This document shows, one piece after another, positions 10,553 through 21,416 of a stretch of 64,000 nt of DNA. Below the pieces are notes generated by a model. That model saw nothing but the letters and a program-made list of their open reading frames with translations, was not told the origin of the DNA and did not search any database. A program made the position numbers and the translations under genes. Position 1 is the stretch's first letter. Each line of letters opens with the position of its first letter. The DNA comes from Dactylorhiza incarnata (taxonomy: Eukaryota; Streptophyta; Magnoliopsida; Asparagales; Orchidaceae), in contig JAWHQI010000228.1 in the NCBI GenBank assembly GCA_033032865.1, positions 1,960,501-2,024,500 of the forward strand. Direction: 5' to 3'.

Positions 10553-12461
10553 TTGCGATTCGCAAATTCCAAGTGTTCTGGGGACTTCCTCGATGGCCTT
10601 TTCTTCTGTGCCAACCTTACGAAGGAGGAGTACCAGGCTAACGTTGATCAGTACATTCACTCCGAGTTTGTGGCTCGTTGCCCTACCGAGAGGGACGCCA
10701 TCAGCGACCCGCATCCTGATGAGCTCGCTATCCCCATCGCCCATTTCGAGAATGGGTTGCAACTCCCACTTTGGCCGGAAGTGCACCAAGTATGTTTGTT
10801 CCTTGACCCTTACATTCCTGACTCGCTTTGCAAGTGACGCTATAACCCTTGTTGACTTCTCCAGGTGCTCAAGTACTTTGGGGTTTTGCCGAGCCAGCTA
10901 ACACCGAACGCGATCGCCGTGGTGGTCGCGTTCGCCAGGTATCTCAGGGCAGAGAAGATCAAGTTCAGCCTGCTCGTCTTCCGCAAGGTCTTCTCATTCC
11001 GCGCATACAAGGACGGGATGGCTCACTTCGCGAGCCAGCATGTCACTATCTGCGAGACGGTGAATAAGTCTCATTATTGGACGTAGAAGTTCGTCCTGGT
11101 GAAGAGCCCTTTCGGAAATATCTCGTACTCCCCCACCCAGGGAGACGAGGCCGCTTATCGCCCTCCGGCCTCGCTAGGGGGTTGTGATGCGGGCCTGTAC
11201 CTGTACCTCAAGGGAAAAAGCTTTGAGGTCGCCTACCTCCGAGAGCGGGTTGACCTGTTGCCGCCTGTCCCCCCAGGAGAAGGTTTGACTCGCACTCGCC
11301 AATCTCCTCATTCCCTTCTCCTTCGACCAGCTAACGCTCTTAGTTATTTTTGCAGGAGAGTGTGAACTTCCACTCAATCCTCCGCACGCGCCTCCTTCCT
11401 CCCTCACCTCTGGCTCGCTCGCGAGCGTGGCCGCGGAGGCCTTTCGCGGCGTCCCGAGCTCCTCATCGGGGAAGAAGCGAGCCATTCCTCCGCCCCGACC
11501 CGCCTCGCAGGGAGCGGCAAAGAAGGCCAAGAAGGCCCCCTCTGCCTCCAAGACGAAGGAGGTAGTGGAACTCTCCGAACCCGACCTCTCCGCCTCTCCT
11601 GTGACGAATCGGGAGCCTGCCAAAGAGGATGGCGAGCCGGGGGAGGCGGCCGCCAAGCCCAAGCCGAAAAGCCATGCAAACTTTGGGCTTGCATGAAGCT
11701 TGTGTACGCGGTCGGCGAGCCTGTGCTCGTGTGGAACCCTTATCAGAATTAGATCGCCTGTTCATCCCTCCTCCCTTCCTGGGTGGAGGGTGACAGAATT
11801 GGGGGTGAGGCGTTCGCCCTCGCCTTCGGGCTCTATGGTCGTGAGGACACCTCCATCTTCCGATCCTATACCCCAAAAGGGCTCGTGTACGAGGCCATGC
11901 GGGCCAAATTCCAGGCGATGGAGCTTACCCACATGGTGGGGCGCCGGTACTTTACCGCAGACAGGGCGATCAGGGAGCTCAACGTTGAGCTCCAAAAATC
12001 TACGGATGAGGTCGCGGAACTCAAAGGGAAGGAAGCCTTGTCTGAGGACCTCCTCACCAGTCTTCAAGGCGGACTGGTAAGCAATGCTCTGCAAAAGTCT
12101 TTTCATGTATTGCTTCGCTTTCCCTTTGCTAACCCGCTCTTCGCAGGATGTCGAGTCCGTCAGCCAGCTTCACGCGAGGATCGCGGACCTGGAGACGGAG
12201 AACACTTGCCTCAAGGCCCGGATCCGCGACCTGACCTTGGCAGTGCTTCCTCCCCCTCCTCCGCGAGCTGGGACTCGCGGTCAGTCGCGAGAGGAGAAAG
12301 AAGCCGACCGCAAAAGGTCGATGGAGATCGCGGAGCTCATCCTCGACACTCTCAAAGGGGCGGACATGATCGTTCTCGACGCCATGGAGTTCACTGCGGA
12401 AGAAGTCATCCCTGACTTGTTCGTGCCCATCTCCGAGGCAGAGGATCGAGAGAGCGACTAA
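10553..12461 (+). pseudogene. RE3 antisense gene 2 (aORF2), putative gypsy-type transposon protein
   Basis: Open blocks joined by likely introns at 10790-10864 (GTATGT...TCCAG), 11282-11355 (ends TTTTTGCAG) and 12077-12146 (GTAAGC...TTCGCAG). Block 1: CANLTKEEYQANVDQYIHSE. Block 2 continues LKYFGVLPSQLTPNAIAVVV...KVFSFRAYKDG..., which resembles the plant 'putative gypsy type transposon' family (PF04195) by its LTPN pattern. Then comes a lysine/serine/proline-rich linker (about 11430-11690), a block AFALAFGLYGRED...AMELTHMVGRRYF, and a coiled coil QLHARIADLETENTCLKARI. The stop is at 12459-12461. An in-frame TAG (11084-11086) and a frame change near 11697-11780 indicate decay. No ATG was found at the first block, so the start is uncertain. 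Function is unknown. Confidence 0.6.
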
Positions 12462-13110
12462 AGGGCTACCTGGCGAGTCACCTTAACTTTTTGCTATTTA
12501 TAATGTAAAACTTTTCTTTTTGCCGGCGAGCCCGCCGTTGGACTGTAATTTTTGTGAAGAATGAAAAGAGTCATTTTGTCCATCTTCCCAATATTATCGC
12601 CTTACTTATTATTCGCATGTCCTCTTTCATTCGTGCTCGCGTGATCTTGATTTCCTTATGCTCGTGCTTTTGAAACGTTCATTTGATGCTCGCACCCGCG
12701 TCTCTTTAATTTACGATTCTCCCTTCGCCGTATTGTACCTAGGTCGCTCTCGCTCCCTTCTCTTCTGTGACGATGGCAAGACTCAGGTTGTAGGATCTTA
12801 TCCTTGTTTGGGATGTACCTCGTTGGGGAACATTGCGAGAGGGGGCCAGTATTAGACCGCCTCGCTCGCACTCGTCTTCTGCGAGCTCTTAGTGTTATCC
12901 ATGGACCACCGTAGAGACGGGCCCTCTCTGGCTCGCCATCTTTACTCGCACCGCTGAAATTCATAAGTAACTTTGCGAACAGCCGACTCAGTCGCTCAGC
13001 CGCGATCTATTACCGTATGCGAACGACCTCTGGTCTCGCCTCGCTCGGGCCTGGAAGTGGCTCGCGAGCCAAGTCACTTGTCCTGAGTAACCTATTTATT
13101 TGCTTCTCCA
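12462..13110. other. RE3 non-coding spacer between aORF2 and satellite
   Basis: About 650 bp with AT-rich sequence just after the aORF2 stop (12480-12580), then 'gctcgc'-rich sequence. I see no supported gene. Confidence 0.5.
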
Positions 13111-14085
13111 GAGATCAACCTGACCCACTGTCTTTGAGAGCCCGGCAGCGGAATCGATCTGGGCATTCCAGCACCAACCACTTGAAACATTGCCATCTTC
13201 TCCAGAGATCAACCTGACCAACCGTCTATGAGAGCCTGGCAACGGAATCGATCTGGGGCATTCCAGCACCAACCACTTGAAACATTGCCAGCCTCTCCAG
13301 AGATCAACCTGACCCACCGTCTATGAGAGCCCGGCAGCGGAATCGATCTGGGGCATTCCAGCACCAACCACTTGAAACATTGCCAGCCTCTCCAGAGATC
13401 AACCTGACCCACCGTCTATGAGAGCCCGGCAGCGGAATCGATCTGGGGCATTCCAGCACCAACCACTTGAAATCGATCTGGGGCATTCCAGCACCAACCA
13501 CTTGAAACATTGCCAGCCTCTCCAGAGATCAACCTGACCCACCGTCTATGAGAGCCCGGCAGCAGAATCGATCTGGGGCATTCCAGCACCAACCACTTGA
13601 AACATTGCCAGCCACTCCAGAGATCAACCTGACCCACCGTCTATGAGAGCCCGGCAGCGGAATCGATCCGGGGCATTCCAGCACCAACCACTTGAAACAT
13701 TGCCAGCCTCTCCGGAGATAAACCTGACCCACCGTCTATGAGAGCCCGGCAGCGAAATCGATCTGGGGCATTCCAGCACCAACCACTTGAAACATTTTCA
13801 GCCTATCCAGAGATCAACCTGACCCACCGTCTATGAAAGCCCGGCAGCGGAATCAATCTGGGGCATTCCAGCACCAACAACTTGAAACATTGCCAGCCTC
13901 TCCAGAGATCAACCTGACCCACCGTCTATGAGAGCCCGGTAGCGGAATCGATCTGGGGAATTCCAGCACCAACCACTTGAAACATTGCCAGCCTCTCCAG
14001 AGATCAACCTGACCCACCGTCTTTGAGAGCCCGGTAGCAGAATCGATCTGGGGCATTCCGGCACCAAACCACTTGAGACCTGCCA
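13111..14085. repeat. RE3 95-bp tandem array
   Basis: About ten units of 95 bp; unit starts (gagatcaacctgac) lie at 13111, 13205, 13300, 13395, 13525, 13620, 13715, 13810, 13905 and 14000. The unit at 13395 carries an extra 35-bp internal duplication. The array sits between the ends of the convergent pol and aORF2. Short reverse-strand frames here all read GQVDLWRGWQCFKWLVLECP and arise from the repeat. Such satellites between pol and the 3' LTR are known in Tat elements. Confidence 0.95.
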
Positions 14086-14147
14086 AAGAATTGCTCCAAA
14101 ATGCATGTATTGAGTAGGAAATATAAAAAGTCAGTTACAAAAAATGG

Positions 14148-15281
14148 CTAAGGATAAAACCTTTTTAAATCATCCCCACTCCTGGCACGGCCAAGAGATA
14201 CCCCTTCCACATCCTGGAGGTGGTACCCTCCTGACTTGAGCACTTCACTTACAACGTAAGGCCCTTCACAATTGGGTTCTAGCTTGCCAACCGCGGCTCC
14301 TCTCCCGGCCGCGTCAACCTTCTTTAGTACTAGGTCTCCCTTTTCAAAGTGTTTTATCCGGATGTGTTGGTCGAAGTATCTGGCCATCCGCCTCTTGACT
14401 TCCTCCTGTCGGACAGTAGCGAGGTCTCGGAGCTCTTCTACCAGGTCCAAGGACAACCTTTGCTCCGCATCATTTTCTATCAACCATTCACCATCTCCTT
14501 CACCCGCGGTGATCACCCTGGGGGTCTTGACTTCGAACTCTATCGGGTGAACGACTTTGGACCCGTGGGAAAGTTTGAAAGGGGTCTCCCCGGTGGCTGT
14601 GTTTGGGGTAGTTCTCATGGCCCACAGAATGGAGGGTAGCTGCTCCACCCAATTGCCTCTGAGATTCTCTACCATCTTCTTTAGTAGATTGACAATTATC
14701 TTGTTCGCCTCCTCCACCTGGCAGTTGCTCCTGGGGTGGTGGACCGACGTGAACCTAAGATCTATGCCGAGTTGGTTGCAAAAACTAACAGATTCTTCGC
14801 TGACGAATTGAGGTCCGTTATCCGTCACGATGGCTAGAGGGAGCCCGTGCCTGCAAATTATCTCACCTTAAACAAAGTTTCTCACTACCTGAGATGTTAC
14901 CTTTGCTAGCGCCTTCACCTCGACCCATTTGGAAAAGTAGTCTATCATCACCAGTAGGAATTTCCTTTGGCTACTTTCTTGGGGGAAGGGTCCCACCAAA
15001 TCTAATCCCCATATAGCGAAGGGCCACGGAGCTGTGATGGTCCGGAGCCTTTGGGCTGGGAGGAGTTGGAGTGGAGCGTAGAGTTGGCACTTTGAACACT
15101 TCCTTGCGAACTCCTTTGCATCCTTGTTGAGGGTAGGGCAGAAGTAGCCTTGCCTCAGCACTCTCCCCTCCAAAGTTCGGCTCCCGGAGTGACTGCCACA
15201 TTCCCCTGAGTGGATTTCTTCAAGGACCGAACTTGGCCAGTAGGACTGCAGTGGTGCTCTCTTCCCTTGGCACATGTGCAA
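14148..15281 (-). pseudogene. RE3 integrase
   Basis: Integrase of the pol polyprotein, which inserts the cDNA into chromatin. The zinc-binding region shows H...H (EIHSGECGSHSG) and C-x-x-C (KCSKCQLY). Catalytic motifs are WGLDLVGPFP (first Asp), IVTDNGPQF (second Asp) and HPRSNCQVEEANK (Glu), the last with Cys for the usual Gly. The C-terminal part ends GPYVVSEVLKSGGYHLQDVEG...LKRFYP*. One in-frame stop lies at 14866-14868, between the two large open blocks (15281-14868 and 14828-14148). Without it the domain would be complete. It lies 3' of the second RNase H, in Tat order. Confidence 0.85.
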
Positions 15282-15333
15282 TGGAAAAAGTGTGAAACAG
15301 GCCGATGATCCCCTTGGCCTTCTCTAGGTAGCG

Positions 15334-16730
15334 CTAGAGGGTTGGCTCCCTTGCTTCAAATTCTCCACTGATTTGGCATGCCACCACCATTGAATTCGTT
15401 GAGACCTCCACGTCCTGCACCCCTAGCTCCCTAGCCAGCCGTAGGCCCGCTATCACTGCCTCGTACTCGGCTTGGTTGTTGGTAATAGGGAAAAGGATGC
15501 TTAGAAACAGCTCGATCTTTGTTCCTTGGGGGCTTATCAGGACGATCCCTCCTCCATAGGAATGCTTTCCTAACGCGCCATCCACTAGCATCTTCCAGGC
15601 GATCGGGGAGGGTGACTCATGCTCCCCTACTTCAGTTGCATAGTCCACCATGAAGTCTTCCGCCGCTTGTGCCTTGATTAACGTCCTTGGCACGAAAGCG
15701 ATGTCGAACTCACTTAGCTCCACGGACCATTTGGCCAGCCTCCCCGAATGCTTCACCCCCTCCATGACTTTGCGAAGCGGGTGGTCGGTCACCACTTTAA
15801 TCGAGTGTGCTTGGAAGTATGGCCTAAGCTTCCGGGCCGATACCACCAAGGCGAATGCCAACTTCTCCAGAATTGGGTATCGGAGCTCCGCCTTCCTCAG
15901 CACTCGGCTGACGTAGTAGACGGGGAATTGCCTTCTCCCCTCCTCTCGGACCAACACCGAACTGACCGCCTCCGATCCTACTCCTAAGTATAGGGATAGG
16001 TCATCCCCTTGCCTCGGCTCCTGGAGTAGTGGGGTCTGGGTGAGTTGCCCTTTCAAAGCTTGGAAAGCTTCCGCACATTCTGAGGTCCATCCGAACTTCT
16101 TGTTTCCCCGTAGCACCTCCAAGAAGGGGGCACACTTCTCACCCTCCTTGGAGAGGAACCTGCTGAGCCCAGCTAATTTTCCCGTGAGGCGTTGAACTTC
16201 CTTCGCGTTTCTTGGCGACCCCAACTCAAAGATTGCTTTAACCTTGTCTGGGTTAGGCTCCACCCCTGCCGAGGTGAGAAAATGGCCTAGGAACTTTCCC
16301 CTGCTAGCGTCGAAAACACACTTCAGGGGGTTGAGCTTCATCTTGTACTTCCGCAAAGTCCCAAAAGTCTCCTCAAGATCTCGGAGGTGAGACTCGAGGT
16401 CCCGGCTCTTTAACATGAGGTCATCAACATTGACCTCCAGATTCCTTCCCTTTTGCTCTCAGAAGACCCGGTCCATCATCCGTTGGTACGTAGCCCCTGC
16501 ATTCTTGAGCCCGAAGGGCATCATTTTATAACAATAGCATCCATCCCCCGTAATGAAGGAGACATCCTTGATGTCGGGAGGGTGTATGCGAATTTGTTTA
16601 TAACCTAAAAAAGCATCTAGAAAATACATTACAGAGAAACTGACGGCTGAGTCAACCAGCGCGTCGATTCTAGGCAAGGGGTAACAATCCTTGGTGCATG
16701 ATTTAGTTAGCAATGAAAAATCAACGCACA
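15334..16730 (-). pseudogene. RE3 RT (C-terminal part), RNase H and second RNase H
   Basis: Continues the RT interrupted at 16730. CVDFSLLTKSCTKDCYPLPRID and YCYKMMPFGLKNAGATYQRM are RT motifs. The active-site box reads NVDD instead of YVDD (VNVDDLML). A TGA at 16456-16458 precedes that box. The first RNase H/connection follows (KFLGHFLTSAGVE, LQEPRQGDDLSLYLGV, VVTDHPLRKVM). A second, archaeal-type RNase H comes next (KMLVDGALGKHSYGGGIVL, NNQAEYEAVIAGLRLA, VEVSTNSMVV). There the third catalytic Asp, normally in a D-S pair, is Asn. The frame is open from 16416 to 15334. Two RNase H domains are diagnostic of the Tat lineage. Confidence 0.88.
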
Positions 16731-16732
16731 AC

Positions 16733-18201
16733 TGATGAGTCCCAATTATATACATATTTTCGGACTCATTTGGGCCGATTTACTAGTCTTTGCACCACAC
16801 TTTAGGCTTGTTTTCATTTATATTTAATAGCCGTCTATTATTACACTCTTAGTGCACATGTATGCCCGTTCTTGGTGTGATTCCTTGTATTCCAGTGGTC
16901 CTGGACATTTTCATGCAGGTTCAAGGGATCGTGCAATGCTCGGAGTCTGTTTGGGGGCAATTTCTGCCTGAAATGCCACTAATTGTGCGTTTCCTTCACG
17001 CACGATCGGTTGATCATGCGCCTCTGATCGTGCGCGTTCTTTTGCTGCCCAAAAACAGCTTCGGAGTTTGGTCGTGTGTTTGCTACGCACGATGGTGCGC
17101 ACGGTCGTGCGCTTTATATTTTTTCTGCAGTTTTGTTTTGCAGGTTTCTGGCACAGAGCGCACGACCACCAACTTCCAATGCGCACGACCACTGGTCGTG
17201 CGCTACTGATCGTGCGACCTATTTTTCTATAAATACGCAGCCTGCAATTTTAGGTCGGAGGGAGCACTGTTTTGGGCGCGAATTCTTCCGCAAGCTCCGC
17301 CATTTTTCCTCTCCAAGCTCCATCCACCCATCCCTTCCTTGGGAAAGCTTCTTCCATCAATCCTAAGCTCCATCAAGGGTTCCGGAAGCTTTCCCTGCCA
17401 TCTATAGCAAGAATTTCAAGGTGCGGCATCTCCATTAGGCGAAGTGGAAGAGACCCAGCTCTGAGAAGAAGACGGATGATGTTTGGAGGTAGTGACAGCC
17501 TCTGAACCTCGGAAGCAACCAAGGACTGAGCTCGGAGGAGGCTTGACAACCCCCCATTCCGACCAAGATCAATGGCGAGGCTTCTCATCTCGTGGTTTCC
17601 TCTACCCTCTCGCTCTTGGAAATGAGTGCTTAACTATTGTATTGAACTAGAGTGATCTCTATTTGTATGAATGGAAGTATACTCTTGTTTAATTTCTTGC
17701 TTAATGCTTTGCTGCGATGCGCTCCGCCCCCACTCCACTTCCATACACGCGTTCTAGTTAGCCATCTAGCAATTGCTAGTGGTGATGTTGGCGAAGAGGT
17801 GAATACAACCCTCACAAAACCTCGCATTGCGGCCACTCCACCCGCTTACCGAAGCGCGGCATCGCGGCCGCCGCACTCACCCTGACTTTGCGAAGAGGTG
17901 TGTGCGACCCTCAATCGTCACAGTTACTTTCCGTCCACGCGCCTTCCGAAGCACGGCTTCGCGGCCGTTGCATCCATCCTGCCTTGCGAAGCAGAGTTTT
18001 GACCCGCATCTTATTTCTGCAATAGCTTAGGACACCAATCATAACGCCCCTTGTTTTTACTTTCTTTTACTCGTCGTAACATTCACCTCACTCTATTTTC
18101 TTGTCACCACAACTTGCATTCCTCAAGAGATCGACATTCGGGGAAGCTATTCCCAAATTTATTACTTGACAGCGACCGGTGCACTTGCCGAACACGCATC
18201 A
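16733..18201 (+). repeat. RE4 5' LTR
   Basis: Starts TGATGAGTCCCAATT and ends AACACGCATCA. Palindrome GCACGACCACTGGTCGTGC near 17190-17210, TATAAATA at 17228-17235, and CTAGCAATTGCTAG at 17766-17779. Confidence 0.93.
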
Positions 18202-18207
18202 AGTTTT

Positions 18208-18225
18208 TACCGCCATTGCCGGGGA
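18208..18225 (+). other. RE4 primer-binding site, degenerate
   Basis: Reads TACCGCCATTGCCGGGGA. Compared with TGGCGCCGTTGCCGGGGA of its relatives (complement of the tRNA-Asp 3' end) it has three mismatches, two of them at the bases next to the tRNA 3' CCA end. Priming would be impaired. Confidence 0.8.
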
Positions 18226-18417
18226 ACACAGACGTGTGAGTTTTCTGGAGAGGGAGAATCTGAGATTTAAGCCCTTCCATTTGTGTATTGTGTTTTTTTT
18301 TGTTTTAATTCTTCCTATTCTGTTTTCCTGTTTTTATTAGGTTGTTTAGTAAATTTTTGTTGGGTGTAGCATTTTGCACAATAGTATTTTTATTTTGAAT
18401 CATTTTATCTTCACACT

Positions 18418-19661
18418 ATGTGGGCTTCATTCAATATTCGTTGCCGTTTTTGTGGAGATATTTCTCATGCTAGTGATAGATGCCCAAAGGGATATAGTAG
18501 CCCTAGCACTCAAGGCCCAGCATATGGAGCACCGACTTCGTCTGGTACTCCATAGGTACGCGTAACTCCTATGGCTATTCTGCCGAGCCTTTACCATCAC
18601 ACTTCTTTTCGGCTTCAGCTCCTGCTGTGCCAAAGAAGCCCGCAAGGCAGTGCTTGTTTTGTCAAAGCACGGATCATGCTTTGAAGGATTGTGCTGCATT
18701 CCTTCACCAATTGGACGAGGATGACGAGCCGGATATCCGGATCGTCCCAACTCCTACTTCTGGCAGCACACCTTCAACATCCGGTTTTGTGTCCATTTCA
18801 CCTTCAAGTTTTGAAGGGTATGATGTGGACACAGTCACCAGATGTGTGGCTGATCCAGGCTCTGACATGACCGAGCCCACCTCCCCTGTCCATATATCAC
18901 CAAGCATGAATTTGATTCTTTGTGAGGAATCGGTGCTTGACATTTATCCAAGCACTATTCCTCCCCCTGTTGTGCATACTACTATACTCGTCTCAGACGA
19001 CATTGTTCAGGATGTGTCGCAGGATGAGGCTAGCGATCTATGTGTTGTGCTTGTTCCTATGGGGGAGGACAACCTTCTAGGTGAAGAGGAGTTTTCCTCA
19101 GCACCGGTGGAGGAAGTCCAACTCTTGGGCATGGCCATTGTTGATCCCGCCGAACCTTGTAGCATTGATGACAATGCAAACATGATTTTACTTTCCCAAC
19201 CTGATGGGAGTGAGACCGGGACCACTCCCCCGATTGATGTTCATTTAAGTTTTTCTTCTTTTTTATTTCCTAACCCCCCTTCTTCATCTGAGCCTGTGCA
19301 GGTTGAGTCTTCACAGGTACTTCAGGAGGACTTGGAGCATTCTGCTCAAGTCAATGATGAGTGTATCCTCTCATGTGAGGAGGTTGATCCCCCCTCCATA
19401 GAGGAAGCCTCATTCATTGCCTTCTCCTTCTGTCGCCTCCCTGAAGACAACACCTTGCTGGGCAAGGATTTAGTTTGTGGTGAGATGAGTGAGGACCAGC
19501 TATCCTCCTCTTCTTACTTCCTATTCCCGCTACCTGTGTTCAACAGGTATTATTATTTAGGTAGGGGAGTAACTGTTCTGTCGCAGTATTGGTACCCGCT
19601 ACCGACACGCATATTAGAACAGTTACCTGTTCATTTCCTTTTTCATACGCCCATTAGCTAG
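18418..19661 (+). pseudogene. RE4 acidic double zinc-knuckle ORF, frameshifted
   Basis: Begins MWASFNIRCRFCGDISHASD with a C-x2-C-x4-H-x4-C knuckle. A one-base deletion near 18554 (compared with RE7) puts a stop right after SSGTP. The downstream frame, open from 18627, carries the second knuckle CLFCQSTDHALKDC, then a long acidic Ser/Glu/Asp-rich region and the conserved C-terminus YYYLGRGVTVLSQYWYPLP...LEQLPVHFLFHTPIS. It has no capsid fold or enzyme motif that I recognise. Zinc knuckles usually bind RNA, so an RNA-packaging or RNA-binding role is an inference. The intact orthologue is in RE7. Confidence 0.8.
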
Positions 19662-21416
19662 AACTCTTTTAAATTTGAATAAGTCGTGCTGGGATGACAT
19701 TTACCCCAATAGTTATCTTACCTTTTCCTGCATTTTTATTTTCATCTAGTTTAGTTTAGTTAGTTGTATTTCATTTTGCTTTGTACATTTTCTTTTGTTT
19801 TTGCGGAGCTCACCCCTGCAGGTCCTTCTTCTAGCTGGCGGATGCTGCAGCTTTTCTTGGTTTACACGCCAATCTTCTGGTATGCTCACTTATGAGCATT
19901 GGGTACTCTCTTTCCCTAGACTTCATTTTGAATTTCATGGCTGTATCTTTTGTTGGATTGTTTAGATTAAGTCTGGGGGAGAGCCGCTATGTGTTACTCA
20001 CTGCACGTGCACATGACACTGCATACTAGAAGTACATTTTAGTTCAGTTTTATAAGTGTTGTTTCATATGCACCGCACACCACTACACCCACTTGAGCGT
20101 GCGCTTAGCTGTTGGCACGTCGCGAGTCGAATTTGTCTCTTTTGTGTGATTTGAAAAAAATCATTGTGCTGGCTTAGGATTATGAGGCGGAGTAAAATGT
20201 TGACTCCTGGAGTGCTCCTAGTCAAGTGCTCATGTCTCGCATAGAAATTTGTATAGATTCAATTTCTTTTTATGCTTTTAGATTATATTTTTCTATTAGC
20301 GTGGATATTGTTTACTTTACTACGAAATTGGTGAATCCAGTGTGAATCAAACGGTAACATAGGAATGTGTGTAGATGTTCGTTAGCCTCGTATTGCCTGA
20401 GTCGGGAGGAAGGATAATCTTTCTCGGTGGCTAAGAACTCGCCCCAAGCAATTCTTGAAGCATTGGCATAGGATAGTTCTGTTGTGCGAGAATGACGTAG
20501 GCCATCATTTTGGCTCGGTTGAGCCTTTGTGCCATTCCTATCGTCTTTTCCTCGTTAGCCCAGTTGTGCCTACCCCGTTCTTTTGGTTCAGCTCCACTAT
20601 TGTTCACCAAAGCCTAAACTCCAATCCTAGTCGCACATCCAAATGCAAGCATTTTGTTTAAATTTTAAATTGGTGGTGTTGATTGTGGAAGTACAATGTG
20701 AAAATGTGGATGAGCATCCTTGAAAATTTGCTGAAATTGCCAAAGAAAGAAAAAGAAAATAAGAAAAAAATTGAAAAAAAGAAAAAGAAAAAAAAAATGA
20801 ATTTTAAGTGTTTAATTGGAAAATCTGTTTGAGATTTGTATTTGGGAGTAGCGGTGCACACCCATGCTCCAAGTCAAAATCTGGGGGTGTGGTGCATCCG
20901 CGTGTTTTGTGGCTACTTGGATAGTGTTATGCATTTGCTCATTTGGGTTTTTTGTGCTCTAAGCCTTCATGTTTATATTTGTTTACCTCACCATAACCCA
21001 AGCCTCGTTTAAAACCTAAAAGTCCTACCGACTCACGCTTTGAACCAATCTAGTGTCGTGGAGAGAATGTGACCGGGCGAGCTTATGGTCTCCGACACCT
21101 ATGGATTTCGGTGGAGTTTGTCTCGAGCCCCGCTCTTTGGCCATGCTCACCTCAGCGTTTAGTTTACTTTCTTCCTATGTACGACCTTATGATTCACCGT
21201 GATTCACTTTTTGAGTAAATGTAATATATAAATACACCCCTACAAAAGTATAAACTAATATGTATAATTAGAAATTTTGTCTACTATATTTCTACGCGCA
21301 TGAGCATGCGACTTCGCATCGTACTCCGCTTTACAATTTCTATGTCAGCTTATGTTTTTCTTGTCCGCGTAAGAGATGGTTTGCTCGGGACGCGCAAATA
21401 GGTAAGTCTGGGGGTG
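19662..21416 (+). other. RE4 conserved 3' non-coding region
   Basis: About 1.75 kb without ORF but colinear with RE6 and RE7 and partly with RE5. Landmarks: hairpin at 19882-19899; three CTGGGGG(A/T)G motifs at 19969-19985, 20877-20892 and 21403-21416 (the last is the polypurine tract next to the LTR); an A/G-only tract at about 20738-20800; and a conserved block 'gtgtcgtggagaga...tggatttcggtgg...gtacgacctta' at 21053-21215. Confidence 0.75.
19882..19899 (+). other. Conserved hairpin in RE4 3' region
   Basis: ATGCTCA-CTTA-TGAGCAT: a 7-bp perfect stem with a 4-base loop. The same hairpin is found in RE5 (32712-32729), RE7 (37084-37101) and, with one mismatch, RE6 (28903-28920). Confidence 0.75.

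Noticed and set aside
11174..11876. Minus-strand frames over aORF2
   Set aside because: Codon content and motif matches favour the plus-strand blocks with GT-AG introns; the minus frames have no recognisable motif.
13111..14085. Possible CRISPR-like array
   Set aside because: The whole 95-bp unit is repeated without unique spacers, and the setting is a plant retroelement.
13096..14106. A chain of minus-strand frames with repeated GQVDLWRGWQCFKWLVLEC
   Set aside because: The 95-bp unit is not a multiple of three, the frames overlap in steps and each stops after one or two units. They are products of the tandem array, not a repeat protein gene.
20658..20861. Minus-strand Phe-rich ORF
   Set aside because: Reverse of the A/G-only tract in the RE4 3' region; the same artefact appears at 29673-29864.
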